The position numbers and the translations under genes were made by a program. 14,620 bases of DNA from Nitrospirota bacterium (GTDB taxonomy: Bacteria > Nitrospirota > Thermodesulfovibrionia > Thermodesulfovibrionales > JdFR-85), in assembly GCA_013152195.1 (NCBI GenBank), contig JAADGU010000095.1, positions 1 through 14,620 on the forward strand. The letters run 5' to 3'. The notes under the pieces are model-generated. The model saw nothing but the letters and a program-made list of their open reading frames with translations, searched no databases and was not told the origin of the DNA. Of this stretch, positions 1 through 7,166 are shown piece after piece. Within the stretch, counting starts at the first letter, position 1. Every line of letters starts with the position of its first letter.

Positions 1-1045
1 CAAGACCGGCCTCCTTCAATACTGTTTCTCCCGGAACCTCCAGTACATGCTCTCCCAGTTTTTGAGGCGCTGCCGAGGTAATGATCAACGTGGAGTAATC
101 CTTTATAACCCGGATACCTCCCGGCAGGTAAATCCTTGAACCGCTTGAGCCTCTCCTTATAAGGGATATAATCTCTTCAATGTGTTCAAGGCCAATCCCC
201 CGCAACCCCCTTGTTTCTTCAATAGCCCTGATGAGAGCCCTCCTGAGGATAACCTTCTCCATATTCTCAAGGGGCGAAATGAAGAGTTCTATTTTATCGC
301 GTGTTTTACGGCTTATAAGCCTCATAAGGGACTTTGTCACAGCAATCTCCATATACTCATTTTCCTCGCGGAGGATATTGGCTGTCCTGCAGAGTGTCCC
401 CGTTAAGTTAGGATTATACTTTTTAAGGAGCGGCATGACCTCATGCCTCAATCTGTTGCGCAGATAATCCTGCTTCAGGTTCGATGTGTCAATAATAAAT
501 CTGATGCCTCTCTCATCTAAATACTCCTCAATCTCACGGCGTTCCACCATGATTAAAGGTCTTATGAGCGGTCCCCTGACAGGCGGTATACCGGAGAGAC
601 CCTTTGGCCCGGACCCTCGTAAAAGCCGCATGACAAGGGTTTCAGCCTGGTCATCGGCATTATGTCCTGTTGCAATCCTGTCGGTCTCTGTCTGAAAGGC
701 ATGTTCCTCAAATGCGAGGTATCTGAGATGTCTCGCAGCCTCCTGTATGCTGAGGTTCTCCTTATCCGAAAACTCCCTTACATCCACTTTTTTAACACTG
801 AACGGGACTTTCAGCCTTTCTGTCAGTTCAGCGCAGAAATCAATTTCATATGGGGTTTTTTCAGGCCTCAGACCATGGTCAACATAAATGGCCTCAAGGG
901 AGAGTCTCCACTCTTCCCTCAGTTCATTCAGTATGTGCAGGAGGGAGACCGAATCAGGCCCGCCTGAGAGACCGACAAGCACCCGCTCTCCGCCTTTCAG
1001 CATGGAGTTTTTTATCGTCTGGTTTACTTTTTTCAGTATATCCAT
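1..1045 (-). CDS. tilS: tRNA(Ile)-lysidine synthase TilS, 3' end cut by window edge
   Basis: TilS ligates lysine to C34 of the CAU-anticodon tRNA-Ile, using ATP, so that it reads AUA; it is a cytoplasmic, normally essential enzyme. About 348 codons are open from the ATG at 1045 to the left edge, with no internal stop. The PP-loop ATP-binding motif SGGPDS is at residues 27-32. A second family signature, GHNADDQAET, begins at residue 127 and is followed by RLLRGSGPKGLSGI. The segment DTSNLKQDYLRNRLRHE is also typical of TilS. The linker and substrate-binding domain follow, and the C-terminal domain runs off the window. The start is supported by AGGAG about 9 nt upstream. The gene lies downstream of the broken PF04307 gene on the same strand, separated by a repeat-filled 128-bp gap, so co-transcription is uncertain. 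The assignment is secure. Confidence 0.95.
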   Translation of the reverse strand, partial: MDILKKVNQTIKNSMLKGGERVLVGLSGGPDSVSLLHILNELREEWRLSLEAIYVDHGLRPEKTPYEIDFCAELTERLKVPFSVKKVDVREFSDKENLSIQEAARHLRYLAFEEHAFQTETDRIATGHNADDQAETLVMRLLRGSGPKGLSGIPPVRGPLIRPLIMVERREIEEYLDERGIRFIIDTSNLKQDYLRNRLRHEVMPLLKKYNPNLTGTLCRTANILREENEYMEIAVTKSLMRLISRKTRDKIELFISPLENMEKVILRRALIRAIEETRGLRGIGLEHIEEIISLIRRGSSGSRIYLPGGIRVIKDYSTLIITSAAPQKLGEHVLEVPGETVLKEAGL

Positions 1046-1069
1046 TTAATTTTCTCCTGAAACAGCAGA

Positions 1070-1174
1070 GGCATGGAGAGGTAAAGTAATGGAGCACTGG
1101 AGTAATGGAGTAATGCCAACCTCTCCAAACCTCCAACCTCTCCAATCCTCCAATCCTCTTCCAAAGGGCATGCC
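1070..1174. repeat. Short-period GGAG/CCTCC repeat block with inverted layout
   Basis: Left half: 8-nt units GGAGCACT, GGAGTAAT, GGAGTAAT at 1091-1114, preceded by a related GGAGAGG segment at 1075-1081. Right half: 8-9-nt units at 1116-1157, namely CCAACCTCT, CCAAACCT, CCAACCTCT, CCAATCCT, CCAATCCT. The left half is GGAG-rich and the right half CCTCC-rich, so the arms could pair imperfectly. The block is bounded by GGCATG (1070-1075) and GGGCATGCC (1166-1174). It fills the gap between tilS and the gene upstream and encodes nothing recognisable. It may be a slippage-prone intergenic repeat or a small MITE-like hairpin; the sequence does not decide. Confidence 0.6.
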
Positions 1175-2077
1175 TAAAATTTAATATACTCCTGCACGGC
1201 CCTTCCCATTTTATCAAACTTTACCCGTGCAATGAAATGTTCGCCGGGGAGGAATGAATATGAGAGTTCACGCCATGTTACAATGGTCTCATTTCCTTCC
1301 CTTCTGATCTCGGGCATGGGAAATCTTGAAAAGTAGAGAAAATTCCTTACGGTCCTCAACTGTTTGGATTCCTTTATCTCGGGGGCTTTCTCTGAATAAA
1401 TGAACCTGTCATTAACGCTGACCCTTCTTGTAAACAGGTCGACGGTTCCCTCTTTATATACATTTCCGGAATCCGTGATAAACCACCATCTCAAGAAGTC
1501 GTTTGGCAGCGGAAAGAGATGGTAGTGATATTCGTCCATGCGTGTTCTGAGAAAATCTTCTGCAAAGTCCCTTGAGATAGAACCTGCCGGTCAGATAGAA
1601 GGATATTAAAATCATCGTTGCCACAGCTATCAGCTGCCTCATGTTATCTTTCTTCATGGTTAGTATTACCCCAAGCAATAGCCCGCCGGTAATATATGGG
1701 TCAATGATGAATAGAAGGTCAAGGGAGTATTTTGACCAGTCAAAGGGAGACAATATCCTTGTGGGGTATCGGTTGAAGAGGTCCAGTATGAGATGACTGG
1801 CATAGCCTGCAAATGATATCACAGAGAAGTAAACAAATCCCTTTCTGAAGACTCCATGCATTAAAAAACCCATAAGCACGGAAAACAGCACAAGAGACCC
1901 TATGCCATGAGTAATCCCCCTGTGATATCTCAGGAAAACATCAGCTCCCCACAGGTATGTTATGTAGTCAAGGTCCGGGGCATTGGCTGCAAATACAAGT
2001 GTTGCAAGAGCTGCCTTCCTTTTTGGAAAGCATTTGGACAGCAGTGTGCCTGTGAGGATATGAGTTGCAGGATCCAT
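1174..2077 (-). pseudogene. YdjM-like PF04307 integral membrane protein (putative metal-dependent hydrolase), frameshifted
   Basis: The 5' part, from the ATG at 2077, shows features of the PF04307 (YdjM/LexA-regulated membrane hydrolase) family: DPATH at residues 2-6, PDLD at 34-37 and HRGITH at 52-57, with about four membrane segments (roughly 58-76, 82-101, 125-142, 150-166). The original frame then runs into an unrelated tail and stops at 1454. The next frame, open down to the TAG at 1174, continues with the hydrophilic C-terminal part expected of the family (LFPLPNDFLRWWFITDSG). Removing one base from the CCC run at 1569-1571 joins YLK to DFAEDFLRTRMDEY and restores a single protein of about 300 residues. 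The 1174-1539 frame is therefore the detached C-terminus, not a separate gene. The lesion is a one-base insertion or a sequencing error. The family's function is poorly defined. Confidence 0.8.
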
Positions 2078-2078
2078 A

Positions 2079-2110
2079 TTTACACTATAGTTTAATTCAG
2101 CAGGTGTAAA
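2079..2110. promoter_or_regulatory. Inverted repeat TTTACAC-N18-GTGTAAA in divergent intergenic region
   Basis: Perfect 7-nt arms at 2079-2085 and 2104-2110 flank an 18-nt spacer, immediately upstream of the minus-strand membrane-protein start (2077) and just before the gatA -35. Centre-to-centre arm spacing is 25 bp. It could be an operator acting on both divergent genes or simply AT-rich chance. On the minus strand a TATAGT (2084-2089) lies 6 bp upstream of the ATG, with TTTACA 15 bp further up (2105-2110); if used, the transcript would be leaderless. No regulator can be named. Confidence 0.35.
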
Positions 2111-2112
2111 AC

Positions 2113-2142
2113 TTGCAAACTTCTTTATTGAGACTATATAAT
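2113..2142 (+). promoter_or_regulatory. Sigma70-type promoter for gatA-dtxR
   Basis: TTGCAA at 2113-2118 and a perfect TATAAT at 2137-2142 are separated by 18 bp. Transcription would start near 2149, leaving a leader of about 30 nt before the gatA TTG codon at 2181. The position in the 103-bp divergent gap and orientation toward gatA support it. Confidence 0.6.
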
Positions 2143-2168
2143 TAATACCACATTACCACTAATCTCAG

Positions 2169-2183
2169 ATGGGGGTTTAATTG
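2169..2183 (+). promoter_or_regulatory. gatA ribosome-binding site and TTG start overlapped by a three-codon mini-ORF
   Basis: The only in-frame ATG nearby (2169-2171) is followed by GGG GTT TAA, so it cannot start gatA. The TAA abuts TTG at 2181, which is preceded by a GGGGG run about 5 nt upstream. TTG is the best start, and the resulting N-terminus (ELFRLGISEALHLLDKGE) fits GatA. The mini-ORF Met-Gly-Val-stop may be incidental. Confidence 0.55.
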
Positions 2184-3626
2184 GAACTCTTCAGGCTTGG
2201 CATCTCTGAAGCACTGCATTTACTGGATAAGGGAGAAATATCTTCAAGGGATATACTGGATTCTGTATTCAGCAGGATTGAAGCCCTTGATGACAGAGTA
2301 GGGGCCTTTATCTCCTTAGCAAGGGACCAGGCATACGACCGTATGGAATACCTGAAAGTATCTGAAGAAAGAGGCCTTCTCTCAGGTATTCCACTCGCGA
2401 TAAAAGACAATATCTGCATAAAAGGGATAGAGACAACCTGCGCTTCAAAGATGCTCAAGGGTTTTATTCCCCCCTATGAGAGCTCTGTGACCGAAAGGCT
2501 TCTTCAGGATGGCTATATCCTCCTTGGCAAGACAAATCTTGACGAGTTCGCCATGGGGTCCTCCACTGAAAACTCAGGATGTTTTGTAACACACAACCCC
2601 TGGGACCTGGATAGGGTTCCGGGCGGGTCAAGCGGGGGGTCTGCTGCAGCCGTGGCGGCAGACGAATGCCTGGGAGCCCTTGGTTCTGATACTGGTGGCT
2701 CCATTAGGCAGCCTGCTGCCTTCTGTGGTGTGGTGGGGTTCAAGCCTACATATGGAAGGGTATCGCGCTACGGCCTTGTTGCCTTTGCATCGTCACTTGA
2801 TCAGATTGGTCCAATAACAAAGAATGTAAGGGATGCCGCACTCCTTCTGAATGTCATCTCTGGGCATGACCCAAGGGACAGCACATCCGTATCTTTAGAG
2901 GTGCCTGACTTTACAGCAGGACTCGACCGTGAGATCAGGGGACTGAAAATAGGGGTGCCAAAGGAATACTTTATAGAAGGGCTTGACCCCGAGGTGGAGC
3001 AGGGTATCAAAGACGCCATAGGAGTGCTTGAGCGGCTTGGGGCAGAGATAGTTGAGGTATCACTGCCACACACCGGGTATGCAGTTGCTACTTATTATAT
3101 ACTTGCCACATCTGAGGCAAGCTCGAACCTTGCCCGTTTTGACGGTGTGAAATATGGATTCAGGGCTGACGGTAAAGACCTGATTGATATGTATATGGAG
3201 ACAAGGGCTCAGGGGTTCGGGCCTGAAGTAAAACGGAGGATAATGCTTGGCACTTACGCCCTCTCAGCCGGTTACTACGATGCATATTATAAAAAAGCAC
3301 AACAGGTGAGAACTCTCATAAAATTGGACTTTGAAGAGGCTTTTAAGAAGGTTGATGTTATAGTGACCCCGACAACTCCCACTGCTGCTTTCAGAATTGG
3401 GGATAAGGTTTCGGACCCATTACAGATGTATCTCAGTGATATCTTTACCATATCCATTAATCTTGCGGGGGTTCCTGCACTGTCAAGTCCCTGCGGATAT
3501 ACCTCTGAAGGCCTGCCCGTCGGGCTTCAGGTTATCGGTAAACATTTTGATGAGGAGACTGTTTTAAGGGTTTCACATGCCTATGAGCAGTCAACAGACT
3601 GGCATACGAAGAGGCCGGGACTGTAA
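2181..3626 (+). CDS. gatA: Glutamyl-tRNA(Gln)/aspartyl-tRNA(Asn) amidotransferase subunit A
   Basis: GatA is the glutaminase/amidase subunit of the cytoplasmic GatCAB complex. It releases ammonia from glutamine so that misacylated Glu-tRNA(Gln) (and Asp-tRNA(Asn)) can be amidated. The 481-residue length is normal. The amidase Ser-cisSer-Lys triad is visible: Lys75 in PLAIKDN, Ser150 in PGGSSGGSAAA and the nucleophile Ser174 in GSDTGGSIRQPA. The family segments LLGKTNLDEFAMGSSTENS (from about 114) and FKPTYGRVSRYG are also present. The start is TTG, because the upstream in-frame ATG is blocked by a TAA. gatB and gatC are not in the window, so the complex must be completed elsewhere. The stop codon overlaps the next ATG (TAATG), implying translational coupling to the dtxR-like gene. 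Transcription is probably from the TTGCAA/TATAAT promoter. Confidence 0.97.
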   Translation: MELFRLGISEALHLLDKGEISSRDILDSVFSRIEALDDRVGAFISLARDQAYDRMEYLKVSEERGLLSGIPLAIKDNICIKGIETTCASKMLKGFIPPYESSVTERLLQDGYILLGKTNLDEFAMGSSTENSGCFVTHNPWDLDRVPGGSSGGSAAAVAADECLGALGSDTGGSIRQPAAFCGVVGFKPTYGRVSRYGLVAFASSLDQIGPITKNVRDAALLLNVISGHDPRDSTSVSLEVPDFTAGLDREIRGLKIGVPKEYFIEGLDPEVEQGIKDAIGVLERLGAEIVEVSLPHTGYAVATYYILATSEASSNLARFDGVKYGFRADGKDLIDMYMETRAQGFGPEVKRRIMLGTYALSAGYYDAYYKKAQQVRTLIKLDFEEAFKKVDVIVTPTTPTAAFRIGDKVSDPLQMYLSDIFTISINLAGVPALSSPCGYTSEGLPVGLQVIGKHFDEETVLRVSHAYEQSTDWHTKRPGL

Positions 3627-4285
3627 TGGGGAAGATGGAACAGGAAAGACTGGAAGAAGCCCTGGAACTCCTTTGGGTTCTTGAAGAGGAGGAAAAGGGT
3701 GGGCTCAAACGCCTCAAGGGTTGCTCTGATGATGAGGGGATAGATGAGATCATTGCTGAACTGCAGAAGAAGGGCTTCATTACCGTTGACGGAGAAAACG
3801 TGGAATTCACCCCTGAGGGCAGAGAGATTGCAAGGGGTGTGGTGCGAAGACACAGGCTTGCCGAGAGGCTTTTTGCTGATGTCTTTGAGATGAAAGAGGA
3901 GTATATTCATGAGGATGCCTGCAGGATGGAGCATATACTTAGCAAGGAACTGACTGACAGCGTCTGTACCTTTCTTGGTCACCCCCCTACATGTCCTCAC
4001 GACAAGCCCATTCCAAGAGGGGAGTGTTGCAAGAAGTACAGGGTGGACGTGGAACCACTGGTCATGAGGTTAGCTGATTTTGAAGTGGGGCAAAGGGGCA
4101 GGATTGTCTATATCGTTCCTTCAGACCCGTCACGTCTTAACAGGTTAAATTCCATTGGCATAAATGCCGGTTCCAAATTAAAGCTCCTTCAGAAATGGCC
4201 GTCTGTAGTGGTTCAGGTTGATGAAACCACTGTTGCACTTGATATCGATATTGCTAAGGAGATATTTGTAAAGAAGATAGCCTGA
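3626..4285 (+). CDS. DtxR/MntR-family metal-dependent transcriptional regulator with C-terminal FeoA/SH3-like domain
   Basis: A 219-residue, three-domain DtxR-type regulator. The N-terminal winged-helix region spans about residues 8-70, ending in the wing segment VEFTPEGREIARG. The metal-binding/dimerisation domain keeps all the classical ligands as aligned by eye: His76, Glu80, His95, Cys99, Glu102 and His103, a constant offset of three from DtxR His79, Glu83, His98, Cys102, Glu105 and His106. This favours a DtxR/IdeR-like iron-responsive site over the manganese type, because Cys is kept at the position usually altered in MntR. A second group of cysteines (114, 123, 134, 135) in the TCPHDKPIPRGECC region is characteristic of anaerobe homologues. 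Residues 145-219 form the FeoA/SH3-like domain. It is coupled to gatA by TAATG, an unusual partner that gives no functional clue. Its last 32 bp overlap the convergent kinase gene. Its targets are unknown. Confidence 0.9.
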   Translation: MGKMEQERLEEALELLWVLEEEEKGGLKRLKGCSDDEGIDEIIAELQKKGFITVDGENVEFTPEGREIARGVVRRHRLAERLFADVFEMKEEYIHEDACRMEHILSKELTDSVCTFLGHPPTCPHDKPIPRGECCKKYRVDVEPLVMRLADFEVGQRGRIVYIVPSDPSRLNRLNSIGINAGSKLKLLQKWPSVVVQVDETTVALDIDIAKEIFVKKIA

Positions 4286-6233
4286 TTGGCAATATTACCC
4301 TGAAGGTTGTTCCTTTATCCATTCTCTTTTTAACTTCTATTTTTCCTTCGTGTTTTTTGATTATCCTGTAACTTATCGGAAGCCCCAGTCCTGTCCCCCT
4401 GTCCTTTTTGGTTGTAAAAAATGGTTCAAATATCTTCTGGGCTACGTTGTCTGCAATGCCGGTGCCAGTGTCAGAGACCTCGATCATCACTGAGTTATCT
4501 ATTTTCTCAGTCCTGATGCTGAGAGTGCCGCCATTAGTCATTGATTGTATCGCGTTATTGATCAGGTTTAGGAAGACCTGTTTGAGCTGATTTGCATCTG
4601 CATTTATCTGGGGTACTTGCGAAAAGTCCTCGATGATATTAATCTCGGAATCCTTGAGGTTGAGAGAGACGAGATCGATCACCTCTTTAAGTAGCCTGTT
4701 TATATCAACCTTGCTTATCTTGAGAGGCCATTTTTTTGAGAACTCCAGTAACTGCCGGACTATATCTCTTGCTCTGAGAGATTCGGATTCTATAATCTCA
4801 AGATCACGCATGATACTCTCAACATCTTCTTCCTCCCTCATGAGTTCTGCATATCCGAGTATGCTTGTCAGTGGATTATTGATTTCGTGGGCAATATTGG
4901 CAGCAAGTTCACCTATAGCAGCAAGTTTGGCAGCCTGTACAAGCTGTTCCTGTGTGTCTTTGAGTTTCTGCATCTGGGTGTGCAGGCTTCTGTAAAGCTG
5001 GGCGTTATCCATGGCAACCGAAAAGTTATTTGCAATTACGCTGAGAAGCCTTATATCTTCTTCATCAAACTCCTCTCCCTCTTTATTGATAGTCATGAGA
5101 AAACCTGTAAGTATTCCTTTCTGTTTCAGCCATATTACAGCCAGATTGCGAATATTGTCATTTCCTCTAAACAGGAGTTGTTTCGTTATACGGTCTTCAG
5201 GCTGGATGATTATGGAGCGTTTGTTGCTTTTAAGATAAAGATTGTTTATGAAAGAGGGCTCGTAAGACCAGTTTTCAACATCGCTGTCAGTAAAGCCATA
5301 GGCAGGAAAAGCCGAGGCATACCTGTCTTGCTCCCTGTTATATAAGAATACAAGAACCTTCTCTGTCTTGATGATTTCGGCAACACCGAAGACCAGCTCC
5401 CTTATGATATCCTGTTTGTTGGTTACCATATGGAAGGAAAGGGTCAGCCTGTATAATCCGCTTAGCCTCATCATGTAGTTCATGTTCCTCTCATGCCCTT
5501 CTTTCAGCGAAAGACTCATCTCGTTGAATACCCTGGCAAGATGTCCAAACTCGGTGGCGTCGGAATAATCTATGGTATAACCGAGATTACCTGAGGCAAC
5601 CTCTCTTGCGGCATCGGAGAGTTCCCGTATAGGCTTGAGTATCTCACTTGTAAGGTTAACCGCTATAATCCCACCGGTCAGCATTATGCCCAGGAGACTT
5701 GCAAGGAGAATCTGTTTTATACGCTCAACTTTACGCAAGGCCATTCCTGACTTTTCCTTGAGTTTCTGATTGGTGATAAATGCCATCTCGCGTGTGTTCT
5801 GCAACAGCATTTCCCCTATCTCTGCTGTTGCCATCTGCAGTCTCTTTACACGTTCAGGGTTTGCCGTGGTAGTTATAAAGGCACTGAGCGCTTCCTTGTA
5901 TTTTTCGGTGAATCTCTTTAACCGGATCAGTTTTCTGGTAAGTATCGCGCTATGGTGGCATCCTGTGCAAGTGGTAATTGCCTTGTCGAGGGAGTTGACG
6001 TTGTCGACGATTACATCGAGGTCAGGACCAAAAGATGTCCCTATTGTGTAAAGGTTGGTCTGTACTGTTTGCAGGTTAATTACGAGGTTCTGACGTATAA
6101 TTTCGATTTTATGAAGGGTTATAAGGCTTTTCAGGTCTCTTGTTACCTGGGATAATGCCGTAATTGCTATTCCTCCGCTGAGGGCGAAAAGCAGAAAGAT
6201 GAGTAAGAGATATTGTGTTATTTTCTTCCGCAT
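4254..6233 (-). CDS. Membrane sensor histidine kinase with periplasmic haem-c (CxxCH) sensor domain, HAMP and GAF
   Basis: A 659-residue kinase. An N-terminal membrane segment (about 8-27) and a second (about 174-194) enclose a mainly helical periplasmic domain of about 145 residues. That domain carries CTGCHH at 89-94, a covalent haem-c site (Cys89, Cys92, His93). HAMP follows (about 195-247), then a GAF-like domain (265-410), a short coiled linker and HisKA with phospho-acceptor His449 in ANIAHEINNPLTS. The ATPase domain has the N box around Asn560, DTGTG at 588-592, FEPFFTTK at 602-609 and GTGLGL at 613-618. All catalytic boxes look intact and there is no receiver domain. It is the last gene of the five-gene electron-transfer cluster, 40 bp after the PhnD-like gene, with GGAG about 7 nt before the ATG. 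No response regulator is in the window. Redox or ligand sensing through the haem is an inference. Confidence 0.93.
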   Translation of the reverse strand: MRKKITQYLLLIFLLFALSGGIAITALSQVTRDLKSLITLHKIEIIRQNLVINLQTVQTNLYTIGTSFGPDLDVIVDNVNSLDKAITTCTGCHHSAILTRKLIRLKRFTEKYKEALSAFITTTANPERVKRLQMATAEIGEMLLQNTREMAFITNQKLKEKSGMALRKVERIKQILLASLLGIMLTGGIIAVNLTSEILKPIRELSDAAREVASGNLGYTIDYSDATEFGHLARVFNEMSLSLKEGHERNMNYMMRLSGLYRLTLSFHMVTNKQDIIRELVFGVAEIIKTEKVLVFLYNREQDRYASAFPAYGFTDSDVENWSYEPSFINNLYLKSNKRSIIIQPEDRITKQLLFRGNDNIRNLAVIWLKQKGILTGFLMTINKEGEEFDEEDIRLLSVIANNFSVAMDNAQLYRSLHTQMQKLKDTQEQLVQAAKLAAIGELAANIAHEINNPLTSILGYAELMREEEDVESIMRDLEIIESESLRARDIVRQLLEFSKKWPLKISKVDINRLLKEVIDLVSLNLKDSEINIIEDFSQVPQINADANQLKQVFLNLINNAIQSMTNGGTLSIRTEKIDNSVMIEVSDTGTGIADNVAQKIFEPFFTTKKDRGTGLGLPISYRIIKKHEGKIEVKKRMDKGTTFRVILPIRLSSLQISP

Positions 6234-6250
6234 TTATGGGCTCCGGCAGT

Positions 6251-6270
6251 AAAAAGCCTTGAGGTTTTTT
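6251..6270. terminator. Weak A/T-flanked hairpin between the phnD-like and kinase genes
   Basis: Plus-strand AAAAAGCC-TTGA-GGTTTTTT can fold into an 8-bp stem with one G-T wobble and end in U. Read on the minus strand, the coding direction, it is AAAAAACC-TCAA-GGCTTTTT with one mismatch and a U-rich 3' arm. Only two G-C pairs hold it, so it is at most a partial terminator or attenuator reducing kinase expression relative to the upstream genes. Confidence 0.25.
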
Positions 6271-6273
6271 CTT

Positions 6274-7164
6274 TCATCTGACCCTGTACTGGTATGTTTC
6301 TATATCCTCTCCAACTGTTTTCAGCATTTCATAAACTGGCTTGAAGTCTTCAACAGATGCCGCTATAAATCTTCTTGCCTGAAGTTTTGCAAGAATCTGC
6401 CTTCCCTCGTCGTTGCGGTCCATTGTCAGAAGCACTTCTTTTATCATCTTTTTTATATCTTCCGGAAGATCCTTTCTCAGGCATAAGGTGCTTTCAGGCA
6501 TAAGAGGAGATTTTGCAATGATCCGCAGTTCACTTTTGATCGTCGGGTCCCTGGAGACGAGATTATTATAAATGGTATTTTTTACACAGCCTATATCAGC
6601 CCTTCCATCAAGTACGGCATAGACAGAGGAGTCATGGCTTCCTGTAAAATAAAACTCCGAGAAGAAATCATTCAGGTTTTCTACTCCGTGAGATCTGAAA
6701 TAGGATAGAGGGAAGAGATAGCCTGTCACTGTTGCCCTGTCCACAAAGGCTAATACCTTTCCTTTCATGTCAGCTACAGTCTTTATCCCGCTGTCATTTC
6801 TTACAATTATATAACCATAGGAGTAAGTAGAACCGTCTAGATTTACAGGACGCACGACAGGTTCTATATAGAGTTTCTCAATGGCGAGGGCTCCTGTCAG
6901 GTCCCCAAAGAATGCACCGTCCAGTCCCCGCTGAACAAACCTGTCTATAATATCACCATAGCGGCTCAGTATCGTCAACCTGACTGTTATACCTGTTTTT
7001 TCCGAAAGGTACCTGGCAAGTGGTTTATATCTCTCTATCTGCTTGAATATATTCTGCTCCGGGATGAGTCCTATCAGAAGCTCCCTGTTTTCTGCATGAG
7101 TCATGGGTGCTTGTGTGGAAAGGATAAAGCAGAATAATGTTGCTATGACAATAAATCGTATCAT
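6274..7164 (-). CDS. PhnD-type periplasmic substrate-binding protein (phosphate/phosphonate-binding family), orphan
   Basis: A 296-residue exported protein with a signal peptide (about 1-24, cleavage likely after PMTHA). The mature part matches the PhnD-like class of type 2 periplasmic binding proteins: LLIGLIPEQN at the start, LSEKTGITVRL, FVQRGLDGAFFGDLTGALA, VADMKGKVLAFVDRATVTGYLFP and YFTGSHDSSVYAVLDGRADIG. No permease or ATPase gene accompanies it, so transport is not supported locally. It starts 2 nt after the preceding binding-protein gene stops, with GGGTGA about 10 nt before its ATG, and the haem kinase follows. PhnD-like domains are also known as sensory inputs, fused to or encoded beside kinases; that role is the likelier one here but is inferred. 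The ligand cannot be named: phosphonate specificity should not be assumed from the family name. Confidence 0.88.
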   Translation of the reverse strand: MIRFIVIATLFCFILSTQAPMTHAENRELLIGLIPEQNIFKQIERYKPLARYLSEKTGITVRLTILSRYGDIIDRFVQRGLDGAFFGDLTGALAIEKLYIEPVVRPVNLDGSTYSYGYIIVRNDSGIKTVADMKGKVLAFVDRATVTGYLFPLSYFRSHGVENLNDFFSEFYFTGSHDSSVYAVLDGRADIGCVKNTIYNNLVSRDPTIKSELRIIAKSPLMPESTLCLRKDLPEDIKKMIKEVLLTMDRNDEGRQILAKLQARRFIAASVEDFKPVYEMLKTVGEDIETYQYRVR

Positions 7165-7166
7165 TA

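Noticed and set aside
1070..1174. CRISPR array
   Set aside because: Units are 8-9 nt with no unique spacers of 25-40 nt and no cas genes nearby.
954..1217. 87-codon minus-strand frame over the repeat block
   Set aside because: It crosses the intergenic repeat and overlaps the tilS start, with no family features; open only because the repeat lacks stops.
1174..1539. 121-codon minus-strand frame as an independent small gene
   Set aside because: It is the C-terminal domain of the frameshifted PF04307 gene; upstream in the same frame the reading DFAEDFLRTR continues the protein without a start.
2169..2171. ATG as the gatA start
   Set aside because: An in-frame TAA three codons later, directly before the TTG, excludes it.
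4887..5345. 152-codon plus-strand open frame
   Set aside because: Antisense shadow of the kinase GAF and linker region, which has full domain support on the minus strand.
6274..7164. Phosphonate uptake protein PhnD in the strict sense
   Set aside because: No phn genes, permease or ATPase are present; only family membership, not substrate, can be supported.
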